Shown here one piece after another: positions 29,406 to 37,051 of a stretch of DNA of 37,051 nt. The notes under the pieces are model-generated. The model saw only the letters and a list, made by a program, of their open reading frames with translations. It was not told the DNA's origin and made no database searches. How positions within the stretch are numbered: the stretch's first letter is position 1; every line of letters starts with the position of its first letter. The stretch comes from Blakeslea trispora. Lineage: Eukaryota; Mucoromycota; Mucoromycetes; Mucorales; Choanephoraceae. A program made the position numbers and the translations under genes. The stretch lies in NCBI GenBank assembly GCA_025331445.1, contig JAIWNE010000194.1, positions 1 through 37,051 of the forward strand. Reading direction: 5' to 3'.

Positions 29406-32400
29406 TCAAGAACGTTTTGTTCTTTTCTTTGTTTTGGAGAATTGGGAAGTTTTTTTCCTTTTGCCTGAGTTTTCCTTTGTTACCAGCTCACTGAGTAAAC
29501 GCTTATTGGCTTTGTTTACAGCTGTTCTTCCTTCAGGACTTACACCTATTCTTTGCCAATTTTGGGTGATAAATCTTGGATCGGCGAAGTCGTTTTCAGA
29601 AACCCATTCATCCAGAGATGAATCCTCTCCTTCCCATCTTACAAGAAAATGGTATTTGCCGTCAATAGTTTTATGCTTCAAAATGGCTTCTACCTCACGG
29701 AATTCACCGTGTCCTTTAGGTAATTCGTTTGAAACCATTTTGAGTAGAGACGGAGGATAGTTTTTGGTTTCTAGCTCTCCTTTTTCATTTTCTAGTACAT
29801 AAGTACCAGCGGAGGTGACTCTCTTTACCGTATATGGTCCAAGCCAGTTTGGGTCCAGTTTACTTTTCTTGCCTGAGACCTTCACCATTACAATTGCACC
29901 GACAGGTATTTCTACTATGCGGTGTGTGGCATCAAATCGATTTTTCATTTTTTCTGTGACGAACAATGTTCTTTCGTGTATTGCAGGTAGTACAATTTCA
30001 GAGATTTTTTGGATTCTCTCTTGCAATAATTGATTTATGTCTTTTCGTCTTGGTTCTTCTTTGATTTTTCCATAATCTTCAAAGTCATTCGCGTCTCTCC
30101 CAAACATCAGAGTAAAGGGGGGTGTCTTGGTACGCTCAATATACTTCGTGTTTATGAACAGTTGAGTTGACTTTACGTAGATATCCCAATCAGCTTTAGA
30201 GCCTTTCACTTGCTTTGAGATGGCTTGAACAGCGGTTTGAATCTGTCTTTCAACAGCACCATCTGCTCTACTATGATATCTAGATATTAAAGAATGCTCG
30301 AAGCCAGCGTGTTCTTTAAAAGTCCTCATAACCTGATTCACGAATTCAGTACCATTGTCAGATTGTAGACGACGAAAGGGACCAAAAGTACAGAATACAT
30401 CTAGTACTTCTTTGGCAATTGTCACAGATGATTTATCTGGAATTGCTCTTAAGATGCAGAATTTGGTAGCTATATCTACCATTACTAAGAGATAGTTGTT
30501 CCCGTTCTTTGACGTTGTGAAAGGGCCAGTTAAATCTATGACCCAATGGTCACCAGGAAGTTTAGCAACTATTGGTCTCAAGGGATGGAAGCCATCTTTC
30601 TTGATCGAATACATTTGACAAGGAATGCATTGTTTTACCAACTCTACAGCATCATTTTTTAAATTCGTCCAGTATATGCCTTTTCTTCGAAGTGCTCGAT
30701 AGATTGCATCAGATCCAAAATGACCTTTGACATGTTCATGCATTAATAAGAGTTTTCTCTCTTTGGCATCTGGAGGAGTTAAGTATTCACCACTATCCAA
30801 TTTTGGAAAGGTTTCTTTAGCGGCTGCTCGATTCATCAAAATGCTCTTTTCATCCGAATTATCCCCTCCCAGTTCGTTTGCACTATCAAGCTCATACAAG
30901 CGAGAGAGTGTATCTGGTAGAATATTACGCGTACCAGGCAAATGAACGACTGTGAAATCATACTGCAAGATGGTATCAAACCAAGCAATCATCATAGAAT
31001 TGGCAATACGTTGCGTATGTAGATAAGTGAGAGCTTTGTGGTCGGTGAACATAGTGAAATGCGAGCCATATATATATTTATGGAAAACTTTGAGAGCGTA
31101 AACGATGGCTAGTAGCTCACGTTTAGTTACTGAGTAATTTTTTTCGCTCTTTGACAAGCTTTTGGCCATAAAGGAGATATACTTAATTTCATCCCCATAT
31201 TGTTGGAAAAGGACAACCCCGATACCCGTATCACTGGCATCCGTGGCTATGCAGAAGGGATGGTTAAGATCAGGATAGGATAAGCGAAGATCATGTAGTA
31301 ATACAAGTTTGAGGTGATCAAAAGCTTGCTGATGTATGGGTGTCCATATTTTATACAAACTTTTGCGATTACAGAGTTCATCTAATGGAGACATCAATTG
31401 TGATGCATTAGGAATCAGATTACGGAAGTAATTGATTAGTCCTGTATATCTCATAATGTCTTTGCCCGTCTTGGGAACAGGAAATTCAAGAACATTAATG
31501 AGTTTTCTACGATCCATTGCGATACCCTTAGGCGTTATATGAAAACCAAGCAAAAAGATTTTGTTTTGAAAAAATTTACATTTTTTAGGATTCAGTCTAA
31601 GGTTGACTTCTGTGAGCCTTTGTATGACCTTTTTGACATGGATTTTATGCTGCTCAATGTTATCACTTTTGATGACTATATCGTCAACAAAACAACTCAC
31701 ATAGGGCATGTTCTGCAGAGCAATACTCATTGTTCTTTGCATAATTGAAGATACATGCTTTAGGCCAAATACAGTACCAATAGGTGTGTATTGGATGCCT
31801 CTCCATGTAAAGCTGAGTTTATGTGCATCATTTTCATTAAGCTTAAGTGAATTGAAAGCAGACTTGAGATCTAAGGTGCTGTATACTTTTGCATCTTTTA
31901 AATTCATAAAGATATCGTTTATCAAAGGTAAGGGCATTCGGTCAATTGACTGAAGGAGAGCGTTGATATGTCTTGGATCATGACACACTCTGTATCCAGT
32001 AACCTCACCTTTACCATTTGTTTTCTTCACGACAGTAATAGGACAATTCCATTCTGTATTTGCGGAAGCGATTCTTATGAATTTCTCATCCAACCATGTT
32101 TGGATTTGCTCATCAACTACTTTATGATAGATGTAGGGGACTTCATACGGACGACGGAAAGCAGTGACATTGGCAGGAGTATTGAGAGAGACTATGCTCT
32201 CCGGAATAGTGCAGAAGGCGCCTTTAGGGATCGCTTGATTGCTTTCAATAAAGGGTTTAATGTATTTATGACATAAGTCATACTCTTCTGGATTACAAGC
32301 AGGGCAATCCTCTAAGAGAAGATTTTCCGCTTCTATTTGCTCAAGGAGTTCACTCTTACTTTCAAAACGTCTTTTCGCATCCACTTCGTTTACGCTCGTA

Positions 32401-32546
32401 AGGTCATCATATTGCAGAGGCAATCCATAAATCCCAATACGAAGGAAGTGCATTATATCAGTATCCACACTGACATCAAAATCACAACTCAGATTCATAA
32501 TTTCAAATTCATGAAAGACCGTTATCCCATTACAAGTGACATTCAA
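29406..32546 (-). CDS. Ty3-B pol: RT, RNase H, integrase, chromodomain
   Basis: A 1046-codon open frame. Reverse transcriptase has LDLKSAFNSLKL and the catalytic FVDD at about residues 286-289. RNase H shows ATDASDTGIG (about 434), KRELLAIVYAL, FTDHKALTYLH and LPDTLSRL. The integrase zinc region has HEHVKGHFG and CIPCQ; the core has Asp 671 (VIDLTGPF), Asp 730 (LQSDNGTEF) and Glu 766 (ADGAVERQ), an exact D-x35-E spacing. The C-terminal chromodomain is REVEAILKHKTIDGKYHFLV followed by RWEG, near residues 955-1010, with a basic tail. All catalytic residues are present. The first codon is TTG because the frame is joined to protease upstream by a -1 shift near 32550, so this is the intact body of a longer polyprotein. 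Confidence 0.93.
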   Translation of the reverse strand: MNVTCNGITVFHEFEIMNLSCDFDVSVDTDIMHFLRIGIYGLPLQYDDLTSVNEVDAKRRFESKSELLEQIEAENLLLEDCPACNPEEYDLCHKYIKPFIESNQAIPKGAFCTIPESIVSLNTPANVTAFRRPYEVPYIYHKVVDEQIQTWLDEKFIRIASANTEWNCPITVVKKTNGKGEVTGYRVCHDPRHINALLQSIDRMPLPLINDIFMNLKDAKVYSTLDLKSAFNSLKLNENDAHKLSFTWRGIQYTPIGTVFGLKHVSSIMQRTMSIALQNMPYVSCFVDDIVIKSDNIEQHKIHVKKVIQRLTEVNLRLNPKKCKFFQNKIFLLGFHITPKGIAMDRRKLINVLEFPVPKTGKDIMRYTGLINYFRNLIPNASQLMSPLDELCNRKSLYKIWTPIHQQAFDHLKLVLLHDLRLSYPDLNHPFCIATDASDTGIGVVLFQQYGDEIKYISFMAKSLSKSEKNYSVTKRELLAIVYALKVFHKYIYGSHFTMFTDHKALTYLHTQRIANSMMIAWFDTILQYDFTVVHLPGTRNILPDTLSRLYELDSANELGGDNSDEKSILMNRAAAKETFPKLDSGEYLTPPDAKERKLLLMHEHVKGHFGSDAIYRALRRKGIYWTNLKNDAVELVKQCIPCQMYSIKKDGFHPLRPIVAKLPGDHWVIDLTGPFTTSKNGNNYLLVMVDIATKFCILRAIPDKSSVTIAKEVLDVFCTFGPFRRLQSDNGTEFVNQVMRTFKEHAGFEHSLISRYHSRADGAVERQIQTAVQAISKQVKGSKADWDIYVKSTQLFINTKYIERTKTPPFTLMFGRDANDFEDYGKIKEEPRRKDINQLLQERIQKISEIVLPAIHERTLFVTEKMKNRFDATHRIVEIPVGAIVMVKVSGKKSKLDPNWLGPYTVKRVTSAGTYVLENEKGELETKNYPPSLLKMVSNELPKGHGEFREVEAILKHKTIDGKYHFLVRWEGEDSSLDEWVSENDFADPRFITQNWQRIGVSPEGRTAVNKANKRLLSELVTKENSGKRKKTSQFSKTKKRTKRS

Positions 32547-33998
32547 TTGGCAGTGCCGATTCGCTTAACAGATGTGTTTTCATCAGCCATTTTGATATTT
32601 TGAGTTCTCTCATTAGAAAGATCTTTAATTTTCAAATTGTGTCTTTTGCAGAAATTAAGACTGACTGAAGAAAAGTTGGCACCAGTGTCAAGGAAGGCAC
32701 GAGTGAGAATGTTCTTTTCTACCGTAATGGGAAAGGTGTTGGAATCTGGTACATTTTTAAAGTCTCTAGTGACTATAGTATTTTTTGACTTACATGCGAG
32801 AGCCATTAAATTAACTCTGCAATTAATTTCCTCTTCATTATCAGAGACAATTGTTTGGGAAGAGCGTACAGCCATACGACTTACCTGTTGTCCCCTATCA
32901 AACGAATTTGATGAATTGCCCTGCTTAGCGTTTTTCAACTTTTCGCGGTATTCTTTGCAATGATGGCCCACGAACCATCTTTTGTTACAATGATAGCATA
33001 TGCGTGGTTTTTTTTCTTCAGAAGAACTCATCGATTGCTTGTTCTTTTTTTTATGAGGTTGATCGTCCTCAGTATGACTTCTCTTGGTAAGAGAGTAGGT
33101 CTCATCGTCACATGCAATGATCAGATCAATGATCTGTTGGATCGAAGATGGTAGTTGGCCACCTGTTACGGCGGGGAGAGAAGGTAAAATACTCTTTCTA
33201 ACATCTTCGCGCAAGGAAGCAAGGAAACTAACAGCTAATTGCATGTTATCCTCAAAACCAGCTTCACGGCGCATCTTTTGATAGCGACTGGTATAGAGGC
33301 GATTTGTTTCCCCTTTTCCTTGCGTTGTACGTCCAAGTTCTATCATTATCATGAGCTTCCGAGTTGGAGTTCATATTGATCAAGGATCATATGGCGAGCC
33401 TCTTCCCAAGACAAATGTCTGTGAAGGACTTGGTCCTTAGCCCAAGCGATTTGCTCGATATTGAGACACAGGGGTAGAAGTCTTTCCCAGTTGGTGTCCA
33501 TCTCCAATTGATGTGCTATAAGCACGTTCTCAAATGCAACGCAGAAGTCATTGGCATTATCGAACACCTCTCCACCTTTCTTCCAAGGTTTTTCACCAAG
33601 GATTTGCAAACAAGGGATCAAATTGGGAACCACAACACGCTTGGTCTTCTTTGGTTCAGATACGATTACTGTTGCACCGCTTTTTACCGAATCCGAATCG
33701 GCAGGAGGAGCCACAAAAGAGTTCAAGTTTTCCTTGAAGTTGTTGATGATGGCTACTTGCTTTTTGTAAGCCTCATCAGCGATGGCATACTCAGGAGAAT
33801 GAGGGTCGGCGGCACATTCAAGGAATTGATCATACAATTCCTCCTTCTTGTCCATCATTTTTTTCAAAATGTTTTGTGCCTTGGAGGTTCTGTTTTCAGC
33901 TGGTCTGCTTTGATATACCTCGTGTTGCTGCTGGTTTCGACACCTTCCATATGGTCGGTATCTTGCATGTTATTTTCTCCATGGGTAGATGTTGACAT
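32547..33998 (-). pseudogene. Ty3-B gag and protease, three -1 frameshifts
   Basis: Gag starts at ATG 33998 (MSTSTHGENN), about 37 bases inside the 5' LTR. A -1 shift at an A run near 33870 leads to the capsid region (WERLLPLCLNIEQIAWAK); another near 33352 leads to the rest of gag, with a zinc knuckle CYHCNKRWFVGHHC (C-x2-C-x7-H-x-C, as in Ty3-A). The protease motif RAFLDTGANFSSV follows. The third -1 shift, near 32550, joins pol. If the shifts are real, only a programmed event or another copy could supply Gag. All three are of the same type, so assembly error should be considered. Confidence 0.85.
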
Positions 33999-34034
33999 GT
34001 TGACAATTGTGAGATCAGAATTCAAAAAGTAAAA

Positions 34035-34276
34035 TGTTGTATCCTGTGTGATTGTTATAATAAAGACTATCTGCAAGTACTTTTTGAGACTTTTGTATAG
34101 CTTTATTAAACTTCAAGAGTAGAAGAAGGTCTTAATAATACACAGGGGTCGCTATACTAATATATTTCACAATTGTCTATACATGGATGTTCGTGTTACT
34201 TTATACATCAGTATAACTACAGAGTTACAAGTCAGATTTGATTAGGTATAGGATGCTATAGTCTCATTCTATAACA
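34035..34276 (-). repeat. Ty3-B 5' LTR
   Basis: Same 242 bases as 29130-29371. It is preceded by AAAA inside the element and followed by CGTGACC outside. Confidence 0.95.
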
Positions 34277-35687
34277 CGTGACCACATTATGAGATACGAG
34301 TGTACAGAGTTGAGAGTACTATGATTGGATAAAGCTCTTCTTTACGGTCCATCTTTGTCAAAAAATAAATAAGCAAATTGCTTCTCAGTGAGGCTTTTAT
34401 ACTCTCGCGATTTTGCTGATGAAACCTGCAAGTGTAATATATATAAGGTTACAACAGAAAAAGTAAAAACAAGTAACAAATCGATTAAAATCTTGACAAG
34501 CCAAAAGTGATAGAAATGAATCTGACCTTCTTTGTTTCTCTAGATGTGCCAACTATTTATACTTGATCATCGACTGAGTAACACTCCTGTATTCAAACTG
34601 AGTACGACTAATTATAGCTAATTGGGTGCATTTGGATATGGGATGATACCATCAGAGCATTGACAATAGGCTATTATTGGTGCAGCTGCTCGATCCTATT
34701 GTTCCTGAATAATCATACATGATAGAAGGTGGATGGTCTTATCTTTTATCAAGACTGAGCTCAATGTCAATCTGACAGCAGTAGCTACCTAACTGTGAAC
34801 TAGCTAGCCTAGATCCACTTGTGTTACGCTAAGGACGACTCATATACAACACTATACCTTTAGATGGTATTTGACAGACTGTTATCTAAAGAAGCCATGG
34901 GATAAGATGCAGTTTAAGACAACGCATGAAATAACAGTAATGCCATTAGTCTACTTCGACTACCTATAGCTTATTCAGCACGAATATGTGATAGAGGAAC
35001 TGGTTGGGAATTCCTTGTTCTAAACTCCATTTTGTGTCACTCTTGACTCGCATTAATTGGAATAGAGCAGGCCAGACTTTGCAATCAGTCTGTAGCCCAT
35101 TTGCTAGACATGAGAGAGTAAGCAAACTAGACTGTAGCTATCAGTGCTGTTGTAAACTTTATGTGCAAAACTATCCAGACATGAACATAAACATGGACTG
35201 ACTCGATCGGTTGAATAGCACAATTAGATACGAAATACCCAAAAGTAATGATATTAACACACACACACAACTGAGGACCCAATTCATACAAATTTTGTCA
35301 TTCACGCATACACCCGTATAGATTTATTTTCAGAGAGTGATAGAAATCTTTCTCTTTTTTTCTTGTAATACAGAAAGGCTTTACAACTACAATATAGCTT
35401 TTTGTTGTAATATCAAAAGCAGCTATCACAGGATGAAATTCCAATATGGATGGCGTCTTGACCATTTGAGTGTTTATACAGAAGAAATAAACAAAGCGCA
35501 GTTATTGTCTACAGCTTAGTTTACTCATACTAGAATATTGATAAATCGTATAAACATATTACACACGAATCATTGAAACAATAAAAAGACAAAAAAGTAA
35601 GCATAACACAAAATAAGGCTTATGTACAATACAGGTTTTCATAATCAAATTAACTTTTTTTTCTTTTTTATTAATTATAACAGAAAA
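34277..35687. other. Non-coding interval
   Basis: No recognisable protein or RNA gene. Open frames of about 60 codons at 35004 and 35337 show no domain or codon pattern that sets them apart from chance. A short (AC)n tract lies near 35258. Confidence 0.4.
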
Positions 35688-35855
35688 GGGCACCAAGTGC
35701 CCCCTTCTCCCCTAACCCCAACAGATTCAGCAGAGGTATTATTAACATGCCTATAGAGAACGCACATCCCGTTCATCTTGTCCCCTTAGCCCAACAAACT
35801 CAGCAGAGGTGTCATGACACATGCCTATAGAGAACGACCATCCCGTTCATCTTAA
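35688..35855. repeat. Hairpin plus tandem pair of 72-base units
   Basis: A perfect short hairpin gggcac-caa-gtgccc is at 35688-35702. Two units follow, 35709-35779 and 35782-35853, sharing agcagaggt, atgcctatagagaacg and catcccgttcatctt. The catcccgtt stretch faintly resembles the conserved GCATCCCGTC of 5S rRNA, but the full 5S fold and its internal promoter boxes are not seen. Confidence 0.75.
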
Positions 35856-36601
35856 ATGGATAAAGAAAAAAAGAAGAAAAAAGGCGAAAAACGAAGCCTT
35901 TTTATATCTTTTTGACAGCACTCAATCACATGTTGGTTTGGACTGCTGAAATTTGCCTGCCGATCCTTTGAGACTGATTTTTGTGTGTTTCCAAACATTG
36001 ACTTCTTTTCCTACCACTGCTTGTCTTGCAAACAGAAATGGGAGGAAAAGAGAGCAAGAAAAGAAGAATCAAGAAAGCAAAGAAGTAAACTGAATTTCTC
36101 TGTCTTTTGCTTCACTGACTTATGAACTCCACTTCAAAAAAAAGAATAAAAGCATTGATCATCATGACACTTGTCCAACCATCAAGATTGCTGGTTAGTG
36201 GATGTAAGCTCCGTCTCTACTTTTCTCTTCTTTTAAAGGAACTCATTATATCTTGATCAACCTCAATAACATGGCAAACCTTTTCTTTTGTTCAAGAAGA
36301 ACTTGACTTTCAAAACGACACTCATGCTAATGAATGTTGCTGCTTGTCTCAATCTGGCCTAGCTGCTTTTTTTGTATTCTGTTTGTTAATTTTCTTTCTC
36401 TTGTTAAGGCTTAGCTATGATGTCTGTGCTGCTCGCTGCCTTTATCTTTCTTTCTTTTTTTTTGTAAGATTAGTTTTAAAAAATTATCAAAATATCTATA
36501 CATCGCTGAGAGGTAGAGCATGGTTAATCGGGCACTGAATTTTTGAAACAACTAAAAACATAGAGATTATGACACATATGAAATAAAATAAGAAAACAGA
36601 A
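35856..36601. other. Non-coding interval
   Basis: A short hairpin-like aaaaaaggc...gccttttt at about 35878-35903 sits just after the 72-base units. The rest is AT-rich with T and C runs; no gene seen. Confidence 0.35.
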
Positions 36602-37051
36602 CTAAAAGAGAGGAGGAGAGTTATATCTCGGCACGGTGAAGTAAAGGTAGATTGGTTTCGATTGAGGAGATGGTGGTGTAAGCTCCTGTAATAAGAGCAA
36701 TAGCCTGGATGGAATCAAAGTATAGACGCCAGTACGCTCGGCAGATTGCCCATGATCAGTGAGGGTCACTTTAAGGAAGTGACATTTTGAGATGGAAGGC
36801 AAGGAGGAAAGCTTTCGACTTAAGATAGCATCATAAATGGCAGAACGGGTGTAAGATGGCAAAACGGGAAATAAACAATGAGTAATTCAGTCCCAGATGC
36901 TGCAGCGTATTGGGCAGCCCACCATGAAATGGAAGGCTGAGTCAGGCACTGCAGAGGCATAGGCGACATTGATTGGAGTTCACGACCCCCACAAGGACAA
37001 GACGATCGCATGATGGTAGCAAATGATGGAATGTTCGGAGCACCAAACCGA
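36602..37051 (-). pseudogene. LINE (non-LTR retrotransposon) ORF2 C-terminal remnant
   Basis: On the minus strand, one frame from the window edge gives HHLLPSCDRLVLVGVVNSNQ then CRLC, which resembles the LPTRDRLHR-G-V-C--C segment after the reverse transcriptase in LINEs. A +1 shift near 36950 leads to PDSAFHFMVGCPIRCSIWD, completing a CCHC zinc-binding motif (C-x2-C ... H-x4-C) that many LINE ORF2 proteins carry. An in-frame TGA near 36895 follows, then the frame runs on (LPSYTRSAIYDAILSRKLSS) to the stop at 36602. The element probably extends beyond the window. The open frame starting at 37011 in another register is a shadow. Assignment is by motif only. Confidence 0.65.

Larger units (their letters stand above)
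29130..34276 (-). mobile_element. Ty3-B: chromodomain Ty3/gypsy retrotransposon
   Basis: A 5.15 kb element on the minus strand with two 242-base LTRs that I read as identical, gag at the right and pol to the left. A polypurine tract (gggaggggataa, minus strand) abuts the 3' LTR at 29372-29383. The flanking five bases (CATTG left, CGTGA right) do not match, so no target duplication is present. Pol is uninterrupted for over 3 kb; gag-protease has three -1 shifts. The chromodomain and gene order place it with chromoviruses. Confidence 0.93.

Noticed and set aside
36500..36545. tRNA-like string gagaggtagagcatggttaa
   Set aside because: It resembles a D-arm, but no T-arm, acceptor stem or GGTTC-like box follows.
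34277..36601. Host gene with introns
   Set aside because: No conserved motif or consistent exon set could be assembled; open frames are about 60 codons.
36820..37011. 63-codon minus-strand frame containing CPCGG
   Set aside because: The CPCGG looked like a zinc motif, but the LINE-like CCHC and the continuing protein lie in the two other frames; this one is a shadow.

Overview
The window looks like a transposon-dense, gene-poor stretch of a filamentous early-diverging fungus, most likely Mucoromycota. The basis is AT-rich DNA, short GT-AG introns (50 to 82 bases) inside transposase genes, chromodomain Ty3 retrotransposons, a DIRS-type element, a Helitron and a LINE. The phylum is an inference; no rRNA, tRNA or host housekeeping gene was found. 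Every recognisable protein belongs to a mobile element.

Layout: (1) 1-2065, a decayed Helitron helicase and a candidate Helitron 3' end. (2) 2066-3136, LTR-like debris and a 120-base-spaced duplication. (3) 3138-5885, a 2.75 kb TA-flanked DDE transposon (Tc-A, minus strand) with a three-exon transposase carrying one in-frame stop. (4) 6309-12082, a complete chromodomain Ty3 element (Ty3-A) with 167-base LTRs and target duplication AGAGG; an older antisense solo LTR of the same family lies at 12274-12436. (5) 12437-14509, no gene seen. (6) 14510-15196, a Mutator-like (SWIM) fragment and a 57-base perfect inverted repeat. (7) About 15140-23830, a second DDE transposon (Tc-B) that seems to hold four nested insertions: a solo LTR, a 4.26 kb DIRS-type retrotransposon, a 378-base TA-flanked MITE and a second solo LTR of the first family. 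(8) 23909-25740, a gag fragment fused head to head with an RNase H-integrase fragment (Ty3-C). (9) 25741-29129, non-coding DNA with a roughly 400-base tandem repeat and microsatellites. (10) 29130-34276, a second chromodomain Ty3 element (Ty3-B, minus strand) with apparently identical 242-base LTRs and a 1046-codon open pol frame. (11) 34277-37051, mostly featureless DNA ending in the 3' part of a LINE on the minus strand.

The elements form a record of successive insertions rather than an operon or pathway. The best-supported parts are insertion footprints: four 5-base LTR target duplications, TA duplications for Tc-A and the MITE, and a reconstructable empty site for Tc-A. The most unusual structure is the DIRS element, whose internal complementary region also encodes the end of its tyrosine recombinase. 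Two decay styles coexist. Helitron, Ty3-A and Ty3-B carry twelve frameshifts, all of the -1 type, whereas the Ty3-C fragment has only stop codons and Asp-to-Asn changes.
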